A stretch of 44,388 bases of DNA from DASQGA01 sp035535315 (GTDB taxonomy: Bacteria > Actinomycetota > Thermoleophilia > Gaiellales > Gaiellaceae). Location: contig DATLQD010000105.1 in the NCBI GenBank assembly GCA_035535315.1, positions 1-44,388 of the forward strand, read 5' to 3'. The notes under the pieces were generated by a model. The model made no database searches and was not told the DNA's origin. It saw nothing but the letters and a program-made list of their open reading frames with translations. A program made the translations under genes and the position numbers. This document shows positions 15,303 to 25,503 of this stretch, in pieces (position 1 is the stretch's first letter; each line of letters begins with the position of its first letter).

Positions 15303-16022
15303 TCAAGCCCTGGTCCCCTCCTTGGTCTGCGGACGGAGCCACTCGGGATGCTCGCCGACGTACTGCTCCGCGAGCCGCAGGTCTTTCGGCGTGTTCACCG
15401 TGATCCACAAACCGTGATGGCGAAAGGCGCGCAGCTTGCCTTCGGCCGCGAGCTCGGGGAATGTCGTCGCCTCGTGATCACCGCGCTCGGGGAGCCGTGC
15501 AAGCGCCTCCGGCCCGAGGACATACACGCCGCAACTGACCCAGTCGTCAAGCAGAGGCGCTTCACGAAAACCCGTCACGACGTCGTCCTCGGAAAGCTCG
15601 ACGACGCCGAACGGCAAGCGGACTCGAGTCACGGTGATAGTCGCAGCCCCGTCCCACTCGTCATGACTGCGTGCCAGCCCCGGGAGGTCCGCATCCAGCA
15701 GCTCGTCTCCGTTCAATGCAAAGCACGCACCAGGCTCTGTGAGCGCCCCGGCGGCGAGCCGGAGGCCGCCGCCTCGGCCGAGAGGCTCCGGCTCCTCGAC
15801 CGGCACGATCTCGACTCCGAGCCCGGCGAGCTCCCGCTCGAAACGCACTCCCTGACCCTCCGCGCAGCTGACCACGACCCGCTGGACCCCCGCTGCCGCC
15901 AGGAGTGCGACCTGGTAAGCCGCGAGGGGATGGCCTGCAACGGGCACGAGGGCCTTCGGACGCCCGTGGGCAGCCTCCCCGAGGCGCTCGCCTTTTCCTC
16001 CGGCGAGGAGGATCGCCTCCAC
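15303..16022 (-). CDS. Sugar-1-phosphate nucleotidyltransferase
   Basis: 239 residues, a single nucleotidyltransferase domain. Signature MEAILLAGGKGERLGEAAHG followed by RPKALVPVAGHPL is the family's nucleotide loop with the catalytic Lys; NGDELLDADL carries the metal-binding Asp. FGVVELSEDDVVTGFREAP and the late VNTPKDLRLAEQ resemble the HddC/RmlA-like group that activates heptose, glucose or mannose 1-phosphate. No beta-helix tail, unlike the 12.4-kb paralogue. It starts 2 bp after the UDP-glucose dehydrogenase stop, so the two are co-transcribed, and the cupin follows. Confidence 0.9.
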   Translation of the reverse strand: MEAILLAGGKGERLGEAAHGRPKALVPVAGHPLAAYQVALLAAAGVQRVVVSCAEGQGVRFERELAGLGVEIVPVEEPEPLGRGGGLRLAAGALTEPGACFALNGDELLDADLPGLARSHDEWDGAATITVTRVRLPFGVVELSEDDVVTGFREAPLLDDWVSCGVYVLGPEALARLPERGDHEATTFPELAAEGKLRAFRHHGLWITVNTPKDLRLAEQYVGEHPEWLRPQTKEGTRA

Positions 16023-16024
16023 GA

Positions 16025-17368
16025 CTAGGCCTTGAGCTCTCGGCTCGGCTCCTCGGTCTCCGGCAGGCTCGAGAGGAGCGAGGACGCCCGGCCGATGGCC
16101 TCATACGTGAAGCCGGCCGCCCGCACGCTCGCAGGATCGAGCAGGTTTCGCCCGTCGACGATGAGAGGCGTCCGCATCGCGTCGCGAACGGTTGCGGTCG
16201 GCAGCTCCAGGAGCTCGGGCCACTCCGTGACGATGACTGCCGCATCCGCGTCCTTGACCGCCTCGGGCAGGGAGTCGGTCAGCTCGACGCCCGTCAGCAG
16301 GCTGCGGGCTTCGTCGACGGCGACCGGGTCCCAGGCCCGGACCGTGGCCCCCTCCGCCAGGAGCCTGGAGGCGAGCACGATGCTCGGGGCCTCGCGCATG
16401 TCGTTCGTGTGCGGCTTGAAGGCGAGGCCGAGAAGCGCCACCGTCTTCCCCCGGAGCGTCCCGAGGTGCTTCTTGAGCTTGTTCACGACGCGCCGCTTCT
16501 GGAGCTCGTTTACCTCGATGACCGCGGAAAGGAGCTGGAAGTGGTACCCAGTGTTCGCGGCCAGCTGCTTCAGCGCGAGCGAGTCCTTCGGGAAGCAGCT
16601 GCCGCCGTAGCCGATGCCGGCGCGCAGGAAGTGTGGCCCGAGCCGGTGGTCGAGCCCGACTCCCTGGGCGACCTTGACCACGTCGGCGCCGAGCGCCTCG
16701 CAGACATTCGCGATCTCGTTGATAAAGCTGATCCGCGTCATGAGGAAGGCGTTCGAGGCGAGCTTGATCATCTCCGCTGAGGCAACGTCCGCATGGACGA
16801 CCGGGGCTTCCAGGGGCCGGTACAGAGCCGCCACCGCTTCGCCGTCATCCCTGGCGAAGGCGCCGACCACCACGCGATCCGGATGCGAGAAGTCGTGCAC
16901 GGCCGTTCCTTCCGCGAGGAACTCCGGGTTCGAGACGTAGCCGACGTGGGCCAGCCCGCGTGCGTCGAGTGCGCTCCGGACCTTTTCGCCTGTGCCAACC
17001 GGGACGGTGCTCTTCATGACGAGGATCACCCGATGGTCGACCTCCGGGATCTCGTCGAGCACCGTGTAGACCGCGGAGAGGTCAGCGTCGCCCGAGTGCG
17101 TGGAGGGCGTTCCGACGCAGACGAACACGATGCGGGCGGCGCGAAAGACGTCGCCGATGTCGAGGGTGAAGCTCAGGCGGTCCCGGTTTCGCTCCAGTAG
17201 CTCCTCGAGCCCGTGCTCGTAGATCGGCACGTGCCCGGCGGCGAGCGCTTCGATCCGCGCGGAGTCCACGTCCCGAACCACGACGTCGTGGCCGAGCTCG
17301 GCAAAGCACGCCGCCGTGACTGTGCCGACCCAGCCGGCCCCAAGGATCCCGATTGCCTCTCGTTCCAT
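16025..17368 (-). CDS. UDP-glucose/GDP-mannose-type 6-dehydrogenase
   Basis: 447 residues from ATG 17368 (MEREAIGILGAGWVGTVTAA); an in-frame ATG at 17398 would add ten residues not typical of the family. Oxidises a nucleotide sugar twice to the uronic acid with NAD. Domains: N-terminal Rossmann NAD domain (GILGAGWVGT, FVCVGTPS, KSTVPVGTG), central helical domain (ASAEMIKLASNAFLMTRISF), catalytic Cys in GYGGSCFPKDSLAL, and C-terminal sugar-binding domain (LLGLAFKPHTNDMREAPS). Length and Cys context fit UDP-glucose 6-dehydrogenase (ugd/tuaD-like). It supplies UDP-glucuronate for an acidic surface polymer. A second, different sugar dehydrogenase occurs at 40.4 kb. Confidence 0.93.
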   Translation of the reverse strand: MEREAIGILGAGWVGTVTAACFAELGHDVVVRDVDSARIEALAAGHVPIYEHGLEELLERNRDRLSFTLDIGDVFRAARIVFVCVGTPSTHSGDADLSAVYTVLDEIPEVDHRVILVMKSTVPVGTGEKVRSALDARGLAHVGYVSNPEFLAEGTAVHDFSHPDRVVVGAFARDDGEAVAALYRPLEAPVVHADVASAEMIKLASNAFLMTRISFINEIANVCEALGADVVKVAQGVGLDHRLGPHFLRAGIGYGGSCFPKDSLALKQLAANTGYHFQLLSAVIEVNELQKRRVVNKLKKHLGTLRGKTVALLGLAFKPHTNDMREAPSIVLASRLLAEGATVRAWDPVAVDEARSLLTGVELTDSLPEAVKDADAAVIVTEWPELLELPTATVRDAMRTPLIVDGRNLLDPASVRAAGFTYEAIGRASSLLSSLPETEEPSRELKA

Positions 17369-17440
17369 CCAGGGAAAGGCTAGATGATTGATGGACAATT
17401 ACCAGACCCTCGAATGGGGGCCCCAGACGCGGCGCACCAT

Positions 17441-19357
17441 CTAGCCGCGAACCGGCTTCAGGCCCTTGGCGATCGCGAGCATGGTCTCGTTCGACAGGCT
17501 GTCGAGCAGCGAGTTCACGACCCAGTAGGCGGCACCGTTCTCCTCGAAGGCAACCACGTGGAGGCGCGGGCCGCTGAAGAAAAGGCGGTAACTGCGACCT
17601 GCAATCCGCCGTCTCACGCTTGGCTCGTCGAGCATGGGCGCATCCATCCAGGACGTCTGCTGAATCCCCCAGTACTCGTTGAGGCCGGCCGAGCGATACG
17701 TCAGGCGGACGGCCGTATGGTCGTTCAGCTCGTAGACCCGGATCGGCTCGTCGCTCCCTAGCGACGAGCCTTGCTCCTTCACAGTCGGGGCGAGCAGCGG
17801 GAAGTCTGACTTTGGCTGGGCTCGGCGGACGAGCGGACGCGCCTCGGCCTCCGGCTCCACGTCCGGGGGCGAGTACTTCGGCGTCGTGTCTCTCGGTGCC
17901 GGAGCTAGCGTCCCGTGGAACGTCTGCCCGACGGTGACGAGCAGCATCTCCGGGGTCGTCGAGTCGGGCGCTGCCTCTTCCGTCTTCCCGTCGAAGAGCT
18001 TCGCGACGGCCTCGGCCGCAAGCTTTGCATCCGGGTTCGCAGCGTCGTAGCTCACCACCGTCTCGAAGTAGTCGAAGCGATCTGCGTTCCCGCCGACGCT
18101 GACGCCGTAGCCCCGCCGGCCGAGCAGGTAGGCCGCGTCGTCGGCGGAGCCGGCGGTGCCGTTCCCGTTCAGGACGCGGATCGTGACGTCCGCGGGCGAC
18201 GGGCCGACGGGCTTCTCTTTCTTGGTCTTCTTCCTCGTGGCAACCTGGGTCGCCTTCTCGGCGGCCTCGGTGTCGGGTTTCATGAAGTCGTCCACGGCGG
18301 TCTGGACCGCCTCATCGGAGACCTGGAGCTCGTACGTCCCTGCAATGTCACTGAGGCCTTGGAGTCGCGCCTGCTGGAAGCTCCCCGTCGGCAGCTCGTA
18401 GGCGAGCTTCGCGTAGCCAAGGAGCGTCCGCTTGTCTAGGGCCTTGCCGCCTCCGACCCCGACCTCGACGTTCTCGGTGATCGAGCTGACGATGGACGGG
18501 ATCTTGGTGATGTTCGAGAAGCTCGAGACCTGCTGTTTCATGGCCTTCACGAACTCCTGCTGGCGGGCGTTTCGGTAGAGGTCTGAGTCCGTGTGCCGGT
18601 AGCGGACGAAGTCGAGCGCCGTCGGCCCATAGAGCTTCTGGTAGCCCGGATGCAGGTTGATCTTTGCGAACCGTGCCAGCCCGTAGAGGCCCGCGTTGTT
18701 GTTGAAGTAACGCTGGTCGACGTCCATGTAGACCCCGCCGAGCTTGTTCACGATCTGCTGGAAGCCCCGGAAGTTGACGGTGATCAGGTAGTTGATCTTG
18801 ATGCCCGTCAGCGCCTTCACCGTCTCGAGGCTGCCGCGCTGGCCGCACACGCTGAACGCCTCGTTGATGCGCGCGGTGTAGGTCGTCCGGCCCCTGCAGT
18901 GGATCTCGACGTTGAGATCGCGCGGGAAGGACAACATCGAGACGGTTTTCCCCTGCGGATCGAGCCTGATCAGCATGATCGTATCCGACCGGGACTTGGC
19001 GCCTTTCCCCTCGCCGTAGCGCTTGTCGTAGCCGAGGACCATGGCCACGGTAGGCTGGCCGGGGAGCGGCACGTCGAGGACCTTCTCGGCCTCGATCGCC
19101 TCTTTGGTGTGTGCGCGGACGGCGGAGACGCTCTCGTTGATCCAGAGCCAGAACCCGCCCACGAGCGCGCCCGCCAACATCAGGAGGACGACGACAAGCC
19201 AGAGGAGGGCCTTTCCGATCCGGCGCGGCCAGGTACGGCGGGGCGGGCCGCCGTACCGCGCGATTGGCGTCAAAGGGCTGAGTGGAGGGACGGTCGTGTG
19301 GCCGTTCGAGCCGTTGGAGCTCCCCCGGCCTGTGCCTCTCTTCAGCGTCGTCTTCAT
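17441..19357 (-). CDS. LytR-CpsA-Psr family wall-glycan transferase with LytR_C domain
   Basis: 638 residues. Cytoplasmic N-terminus (1-48), one membrane segment (about 50-72, ALLWLVVVLLMLAGALVGGF), then the extracellular LCP catalytic domain (about 90-330): KSRSDTIMLIRLDPQGKTVS, SFPRDLNVEI, FRGFQQIVNKLGGVYMDVD, and DFVRYRHTDSDLYRNARQQE with the Arg/Asp residues that hold the lipid pyrophosphate. A LytR_C domain follows (about 375-470, DVTIRVLNGNGTAGSADDAA, LGRRGYGVSVGG). A further 140-residue C-terminal region (about 500-638) with strand-rich sequence (AVRLTYRSAGLNEYWGIQQT) is not part of the usual family layout. LCP proteins move polyprenyl-linked glycans onto peptidoglycan. Confidence 0.92.
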   Translation of the reverse strand: MKTTLKRGTGRGSSNGSNGHTTVPPLSPLTPIARYGGPPRRTWPRRIGKALLWLVVVLLMLAGALVGGFWLWINESVSAVRAHTKEAIEAEKVLDVPLPGQPTVAMVLGYDKRYGEGKGAKSRSDTIMLIRLDPQGKTVSMLSFPRDLNVEIHCRGRTTYTARINEAFSVCGQRGSLETVKALTGIKINYLITVNFRGFQQIVNKLGGVYMDVDQRYFNNNAGLYGLARFAKINLHPGYQKLYGPTALDFVRYRHTDSDLYRNARQQEFVKAMKQQVSSFSNITKIPSIVSSITENVEVGVGGGKALDKRTLLGYAKLAYELPTGSFQQARLQGLSDIAGTYELQVSDEAVQTAVDDFMKPDTEAAEKATQVATRKKTKKEKPVGPSPADVTIRVLNGNGTAGSADDAAYLLGRRGYGVSVGGNADRFDYFETVVSYDAANPDAKLAAEAVAKLFDGKTEEAAPDSTTPEMLLVTVGQTFHGTLAPAPRDTTPKYSPPDVEPEAEARPLVRRAQPKSDFPLLAPTVKEQGSSLGSDEPIRVYELNDHTAVRLTYRSAGLNEYWGIQQTSWMDAPMLDEPSVRRRIAGRSYRLFFSGPRLHVVAFEENGAAYWVVNSLLDSLSNETMLAIAKGLKPVRG

Positions 19358-19433
19358 ACGAAGAGTCGCCCGAAAGGCGACCCCGGCGAGGATACCGAAG
19401 CACGCAGCCGGACCTCGCCCTTAGGCACGTGGG

Positions 19434-22400
19434 TTAGGACGCGGGTGGCTCGTAGGCCAGATTCGGGCTGAGCCAGCGCTCCACCTCGACCACCGAGGCC
19501 CCCTTGCGGCCGGCGTAGTCGACCACCTGATCGCGTGCGACTCGCCCGAGCGAGAAGTAGCGGGCAGCCGGATGCGCGAGGTAGATGCCGCTCACGCTGG
19601 CGGCCGGAAGCATCGCGTTCGTCTCCGTCAGCTCGATCCCGACCTCGCGTGCCCCGAGCAGGTCGAAGAGCTTCGGCTTCTCGGTGTGATCCGGGCACGC
19701 CGGATAGCCGAACGCCGGGCGAATGCCCCGGAAACGCTCCGCGATCAGATCCTCCTTCGGCAGGGCCTCACCGGCCTCGTACCACTCGCGGCGGGCGTGC
19801 TCGTGCAGGTACTCCGCGAAAGCTTCGGCGAGGCGGTCCGCAAGCGCCTTCGCGATGATCGCACTGTAGTCGTCCTGCTCGCGCTCGAACCGGCCCGCGA
19901 GCTGGTCCGCGCCGATCCCGGCCGTGACCGCGAACGCACCGATGTGATCCGGGAAGCCAGTGTCCGCAGGCGCGACAAAATCCGCCAGAGAGCGGTTCGG
20001 CCGCTCGTCGCCGTAGTCGGACTGCTGGCGCAGCATGCAGAAGCGAGTGCCGTCCGCGAGCACGATGTCGTCGCCCTCGGCCGCCGCGCACCAGTACCCG
20101 TAGACGCCGCGCGCGGTCAGGAGTTCTTCCGCGACGATCTTGTCGAGCAGATAGTTCGCGTCCGCGAAGAGGCTGCGCGCGGCCTCGCCCTTCTCCGGGT
20201 CGTCAAGGATCTGGGGGTACTTGCCCTTGAGCTCCCAGGCGTAGAAGAAGAACTGCCAGTCGATGTACTCGCGGAGCACGGCGAGCGACGGCTCGACCAG
20301 ACGCACGCCCGTGAAGGGCGGCGCGGCCAGGTCTTCCCGTCGCCATTCGATCTTCGTCCGATTTGCACGGGCGGCCTCGTAGGACAGGAGCGGCTTTCGG
20401 TCCCGGTCCGCGTGGAGCCCTCGGAGGCGCTCCTGCGCCTCGCGGTTACCGGTATCCAGGGTCGCGCGCCGGTCCTGGTCGAGAAGGTCGGCTACGACGC
20501 CCACGACTCGTGAGGCGTCGAGCACGTGCAGCGTCGGCTGGCCGTACGCAGGCGCGATCTTGACAGCCGTGTGCTGGCGGGAGGTCGTCGCTCCTCCGAT
20601 CAGGAGCGGTAGGTCGAGACCGCGCCGCTCCATCTCCTTCGCGACGTTGACCATCTCGTCCAGGGACGGCGTGATCAAGCCGGAGAGCCCGACCAGGTCG
20701 CACCCCTCCTCGACCGCGGTGTCGAGGATCCGGTCGGCGTGCACCATGACGCCGAGGTCGATCACCTCGTAGTTGTTGCAGCCGAGGACGACTCCGACGA
20801 TGTTCTTCCCGATGTCGTGCACGTCGCCCTTCACGGTCGCGAGGACAACCTTGCCCCGCGCCCGGCCATTGCCCCCCGTGGCGAGTTTCTCGGCCTCCAT
20901 GTACGGCTCGAGGTAGGCAACCGCGCGCTTCATCGCGCGCGCGCTCTTCACCACCTGCGGCAGAAACATCTTCCCGGAGCCGAAGAGGTCGCCGACGATC
21001 TTCATCCCGTCCATCAGCGGGCCCTCGATCACGTCCAGCGGCCGGGCGGCACGCGACCTGGCCTCCTCGGTGTCCTCCTCGATGAAGTCGACGATCCCGT
21101 GTACGAGCGCATGGGAGAGGCGCTTCTCGACCGGGGCCTCGCGCCAGCTCAGGTCAAGCTCACGCTTGGTGCCCTCGCCGCGGACGGACGCCGCCAGGGC
21201 GACCATCCGATCGGTCGCGTCGGGCCGCCGGTTGAAGATGATGTCCTCGACGTGCTCGAGGAGCTCGGGCGGAATGTCCTCGTAGACGACGAGCTGGCCC
21301 GCGTTCACGATCCCCATGTCGAGCCCCGCGCGGATCGCGTAGTAGAGGAAGGCCGAGTGGATAGCCTCCCGGACGACGTCGTTGCCGCGGAACGCGAACG
21401 AGAGATTCGAGATGCCGCCGGAGATCTTGACGCCGGGGCAGCGCTCCTTGATCAGCGGGATCGCGTCGATGAACGCCTTCGCGAAGTCGTTGTGCTCCTC
21501 CATGCCGGTCGCCACCGCGAGGATGTTCGGGTCGAAGATGATGTCCTCGGGCTGGTAGCCCGCCTGGCCGAGGAGGAGGTCGTAGGCCCGGCCGCAGATC
21601 TCGACCTTCCGCTCGACCGTGTCGGCCTGCCCCTGCTCGTCGAAGGCCATGACGACGACGGCGGCGCCGAAGCTCTGCACCTCGCGCGCCCTGGCGAGGA
21701 ACTCCTCTTGCCCCTCCTTGAGACTGATCGAGTTGACGACGCCTTTCCCCTGCACACACTTGAGACCTGCCTCGATCACGGACCAGCGCGAGCTGTCCAC
21801 CATGATCGGGATGCGCGCGACCTCGGGCTCGGTGGCGATCAGGTTCAGGAAGGTCGTCATCGCCTGCTCCGACTCGAGCAGGTCTGCGTCCATGTTGACG
21901 TCGAGAATGTTTGCCCCGCCTCGAACCTGCTCGAGCGCGACGTCGACCGCTCCCTGGAAGTCCCGGGCCTCGATCAGCTTGCGGAAGCGCGCCGACCCGG
22001 TCACGTTCGTGCGCTCCCCGATCATCACGAAGTTCGTGTCGCCCGTGAACGTGAAGGGCTCGAGCCCGCTCAGGCGGGCGACCTGTCGCGGCCCGGGCAG
22101 CTCCCGCGGGGCCAGGCCGTCGACGGCAGCCGCGATCGCGCGCACGTGGTCCGGTGTCGTCCCGCAGCAGCCGCCGACGATGTTGACCAGCCCGGCCTCG
22201 GCGAACTCACGCAAGAACCCGCTCGTGTCGTGGGGCTGCTCGTCGTAGCCGCCGAAGGGGTTCGGAAGCCCTGCGTTCGGGTGGCAGCTGACGTAGGTAG
22301 GTGCGAGCCGGGCGAGATCCGCGACGTAGGGACGCATCTCCTTCGCCCCGAGCGCGCAGTTGACCCCCACGACGAGAGGACTCGCATGCTCGACCGACGT

Positions 22401-23096
22401 CCAGAATGCCTCGATCGTCTGGCCAGAGAGCGTACGGCCGCTCCTGTCGACGATCGTGACGGAGATCCAGAGCGGCAAGCTCTCACCCTTTTCCTCGAAG
22501 ACCTGGTGTGCAGCCGCGATCGCCGCCTTGGCGTTCAACGTGTCGAAGATCGTCTCGACGAGCAGGAGGTCGACGCCGCCGTCGACGAGCCCGCGGATCT
22601 GTCCCGCGTAGCTCTCCCGCACGTCGTCGAAGGTGACGCGCCGAAAGGCGGGGTCCTCCACCTTCGGCGACAGCGACAGCGTCTGGTTCAGCGGGCCGAC
22701 CGATCCGGCCACGAACCTGTCTCCATCGGTGCGCTCGTCGCACGCCTGGCGCGCGAGTCGGGCGCCCGCCAGATTGATGTCATAGACCGCGTCCTCGAGC
22801 CCGTAGTCCGCTTGGCCGATCGAGGTGGCGGTGAACGTGTTGGTCGTCGTGATCCCCGCACCGGCGTCGAGGTAGGCGCGATGGACGTCGAGAACGACGT
22901 CCGGACGCGTGAGATTTAGAAGATCGGGATCGCCCTTGACGTCCTGCGGGTGCTCGCGAAACCGCTCTCCGCGATAGTCCGCGTCGTCGAGCTCGAGCCG
23001 CTGAAGCATCGTTCCCCAGGCGCCGTCCAGCACGACGATCCGCTGGCCGAGGAGCTCGCTGAGGCGCGTTTCGGCGGAGACGGCGGTCGTGACCAT
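19434..23096 (-). CDS. metH: Cobalamin-dependent methionine synthase
   Basis: 1220 residues from ATG 23096 (MVTTAVSAETRLSELLGQRI). The open frame reaches 23321, but that extension crosses a terminator and another small ORF, so it is rejected. Four modules in order: homocysteine-binding barrel (1-320; LDGAWGTMLQR, zinc ligands in NCALGAKEM and GGCCGTTPDH), methyltetrahydrofolate barrel (about 340-620; GERTNVTGSARFRKLI), cobalamin domain (about 640-880; DVHDIGKNIVGVVLGCNNYE with the axial His), and SAM reactivation domain (about 900-1210; EYLHEHARREWYEAG, RGIRPAFGYPACPDH). Makes methionine and tetrahydrofolate. Homocysteine can come from AhcY in the same window. Confidence 0.97.
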   Translation of the reverse strand: MVTTAVSAETRLSELLGQRIVVLDGAWGTMLQRLELDDADYRGERFREHPQDVKGDPDLLNLTRPDVVLDVHRAYLDAGAGITTTNTFTATSIGQADYGLEDAVYDINLAGARLARQACDERTDGDRFVAGSVGPLNQTLSLSPKVEDPAFRRVTFDDVRESYAGQIRGLVDGGVDLLLVETIFDTLNAKAAIAAAHQVFEEKGESLPLWISVTIVDRSGRTLSGQTIEAFWTSVEHASPLVVGVNCALGAKEMRPYVADLARLAPTYVSCHPNAGLPNPFGGYDEQPHDTSGFLREFAEAGLVNIVGGCCGTTPDHVRAIAAAVDGLAPRELPGPRQVARLSGLEPFTFTGDTNFVMIGERTNVTGSARFRKLIEARDFQGAVDVALEQVRGGANILDVNMDADLLESEQAMTTFLNLIATEPEVARIPIMVDSSRWSVIEAGLKCVQGKGVVNSISLKEGQEEFLARAREVQSFGAAVVVMAFDEQGQADTVERKVEICGRAYDLLLGQAGYQPEDIIFDPNILAVATGMEEHNDFAKAFIDAIPLIKERCPGVKISGGISNLSFAFRGNDVVREAIHSAFLYYAIRAGLDMGIVNAGQLVVYEDIPPELLEHVEDIIFNRRPDATDRMVALAASVRGEGTKRELDLSWREAPVEKRLSHALVHGIVDFIEEDTEEARSRAARPLDVIEGPLMDGMKIVGDLFGSGKMFLPQVVKSARAMKRAVAYLEPYMEAEKLATGGNGRARGKVVLATVKGDVHDIGKNIVGVVLGCNNYEVIDLGVMVHADRILDTAVEEGCDLVGLSGLITPSLDEMVNVAKEMERRGLDLPLLIGGATTSRQHTAVKIAPAYGQPTLHVLDASRVVGVVADLLDQDRRATLDTGNREAQERLRGLHADRDRKPLLSYEAARANRTKIEWRREDLAAPPFTGVRLVEPSLAVLREYIDWQFFFYAWELKGKYPQILDDPEKGEAARSLFADANYLLDKIVAEELLTARGVYGYWCAAAEGDDIVLADGTRFCMLRQQSDYGDERPNRSLADFVAPADTGFPDHIGAFAVTAGIGADQLAGRFEREQDDYSAIIAKALADRLAEAFAEYLHEHARREWYEAGEALPKEDLIAERFRGIRPAFGYPACPDHTEKPKLFDLLGAREVGIELTETNAMLPAASVSGIYLAHPAARYFSLGRVARDQVVDYAGRKGASVVEVERWLSPNLAYEPPAS

Positions 23097-23152
23097 CCGT
23101 TCATTCTGCCTTTCGACCTGCGGCTCGGGCCAGGAGCACTCGATTTTGTCCT

Positions 23153-23183
23153 GAAAACGAAAACTCCCGCCTGCAGGCGGGAG
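23153..23183 (-). terminator. Rho-independent terminator after the ATP synthase/mini-ORF unit
   Basis: Perfect 20-bp palindrome ctcccgcctgcaggcgggag (23164-23183) followed on the minus strand by TTTTCGTTTTC. Fits termination of transcripts coming from atpC and the four-cysteine ORF. Only 57 nt separate its end from the metH ATG, so metH must either use a promoter overlapping this stretch or depend on read-through. Confidence 0.88.
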
Positions 23184-23192
23184 CTCCTTGCT

Positions 23193-23207
23193 GTCTCGAT
23201 TCGAGAC
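23193..23207 (-). other. Short hairpin between mini-ORF stop and terminator
   Basis: gtctcga, one base, tcgagac: a perfect 7-bp stem placed right after the mini-ORF stop and 10 nt before the terminator stem. Together they make a tandem hairpin ahead of metH. Confidence 0.5.
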
Positions 23208-23211
23208 TCGG

Positions 23212-23346
23212 TCAGTGCTCGCGACAGGGGTGACAGACCCCCTCGCTGAGGCCGAATGGATCGCGCGATGAGATCGACTCGGAACACGCCCGGCACGAAC
23301 GGCCGGCCTCGAGCCCGACAATGGAGCGCAGGAGCGAATAGATCAT
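23212..23346 (-). CDS. Tiny four-cysteine (zinc-ribbon-like) protein
   Basis: 44 residues, MIYSLLRSIVGLEAGRSCRA then CSESISSRDPFGLSEGVCHP and CREH. Two CxxC pairs (18-21 and 38-41) spaced like a zinc knuckle. Supported by a very strong Shine-Dalgarno GGAGG 6 nt before the ATG at 23346 and a terminator right after the stop. It follows atpC by 115 bp in the same direction and is probably the last gene of that transcript. I do not recognise a family. The SD sits in its own small hairpin (CCTCC-GAA-GGAGG, 23352-23364), so translation may be controlled. A leader peptide for metH is an alternative, but only one Met and four Cys do not suit methionine attenuation. Confidence 0.65.
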   Translation of the reverse strand: MIYSLLRSIVGLEAGRSCRACSESISSRDPFGLSEGVCHPCREH

Positions 23347-23351
23347 TTGAG

Positions 23352-23364
23352 CCTCCTTCGGAGG
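23352..23364 (-). promoter_or_regulatory. Shine-Dalgarno-sequestering hairpin
   Basis: On the minus strand CCTCC-GAA-GGAGG: the whole GGAGG ribosome-binding site of the mini-ORF pairs with the CCTCC just before it across a 3-nt loop. Confidence 0.5.
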
Positions 23365-23430
23365 TCGATTGGAACGGACGCTTCAAGCTACCGAGAGCGT
23401 CCGGGGGGAGCGCAAGGCTCCAGTCCCGGC

Positions 23431-23445
23431 TTAATGCCCCATTAA
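23431..23445. promoter_or_regulatory. AT-rich palindrome after atpC
   Basis: ttaatg-ccc-cattaa, a perfect 6-bp dyad that stands out in a GC-rich region, 17 bp downstream of the atpC stop and about 85 bp before the mini-ORF. It may be an operator or part of a promoter. A second dyad ggacgct/agcgtcc lies at 23376-23402. Confidence 0.35.
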
Positions 23446-23461
23446 CGTACTGAGTAGCGGC

Positions 23462-23887
23462 TCAGCCGCGGCCCGCAACCTCGAGCTTGTTCTCTGCGTG
23501 ACGAAGCTGCTGCTCGACCTTCCAGAGGTCGAGGTCTTCGTCGCCCGACTCGGCACGCTCGAGGAGCGCCCTGGCCTCCTCGATCTCGCGCTTGGCCGCC
23601 TCGACATCGATGTCCTCAGCCCGCACAGCGTCGTCGACGAGGACGATCGCCCGGTCCTGCTGCACCTTGAAGTAGCCCGGTCCCGCCGCGAAGCTCTCCC
23701 AGGACCCGTCGGCCTTAACGCGGATCTCCCCCGCCTTCAGCATGGCGACCAGCGGCGCATGGCGTGCCAGGACGCCGATCTCACCGTCGGCGCCGGGCAC
23801 GATCAGCATCTCGACCTCGCCCTCGTACGCAGCACCGTCGGGCGTGACCAGGGAGAGCTCGAATGTCTTGCCCGTGCCCTCGGCCAT
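23462..23887 (-). CDS. atpC: ATP synthase F1 epsilon subunit
   Basis: 141 residues. N-terminal beta-sandwich (1-90; FELSLVTPDGAAYEGEVEML, IVPGADGEIGVLARHAPLVA, LKAGEIRVK) and the C-terminal helical hairpin (about 95-141; AKREIEEARALLERAESGDE) that can inhibit ATP hydrolysis. Part of the central stalk with gamma. Starts 8 bp after the atpD stop; co-transcribed with it. It is separated from the rest of the ATP synthase genes by the peptide transporter. Confidence 0.95.
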   Translation of the reverse strand: MAEGTGKTFELSLVTPDGAAYEGEVEMLIVPGADGEIGVLARHAPLVAMLKAGEIRVKADGSWESFAAGPGYFKVQQDRAIVLVDDAVRAEDIDVEAAKREIEEARALLERAESGDEDLDLWKVEQQLRHAENKLEVAGRG

Positions 23888-23895
23888 GGTCAGAT

Positions 23896-25428
<1,533 letters not shown>

Positions 25429-25503
25429 GGGACTCCTGGCTCGGGTGGTTCCGGCGCGGAGTCTAGCTTCGCGCCCAAGTTGGACGCGGCCGGTACCGGG
25501 CTC

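Noticed and set aside
20739..22919. 726-codon plus-strand open frame opposite metH
   Set aside because: Composition (Arg, Asp, Val, Leu rich) is that of a GC-rich antisense shadow; metH is complete and unambiguous.
23097..23321. 75-residue N-terminal extension of MetH
   Set aside because: It crosses a strong terminator and the four-cysteine ORF in another frame; conserved MetH sequence begins right after ATG 23096.
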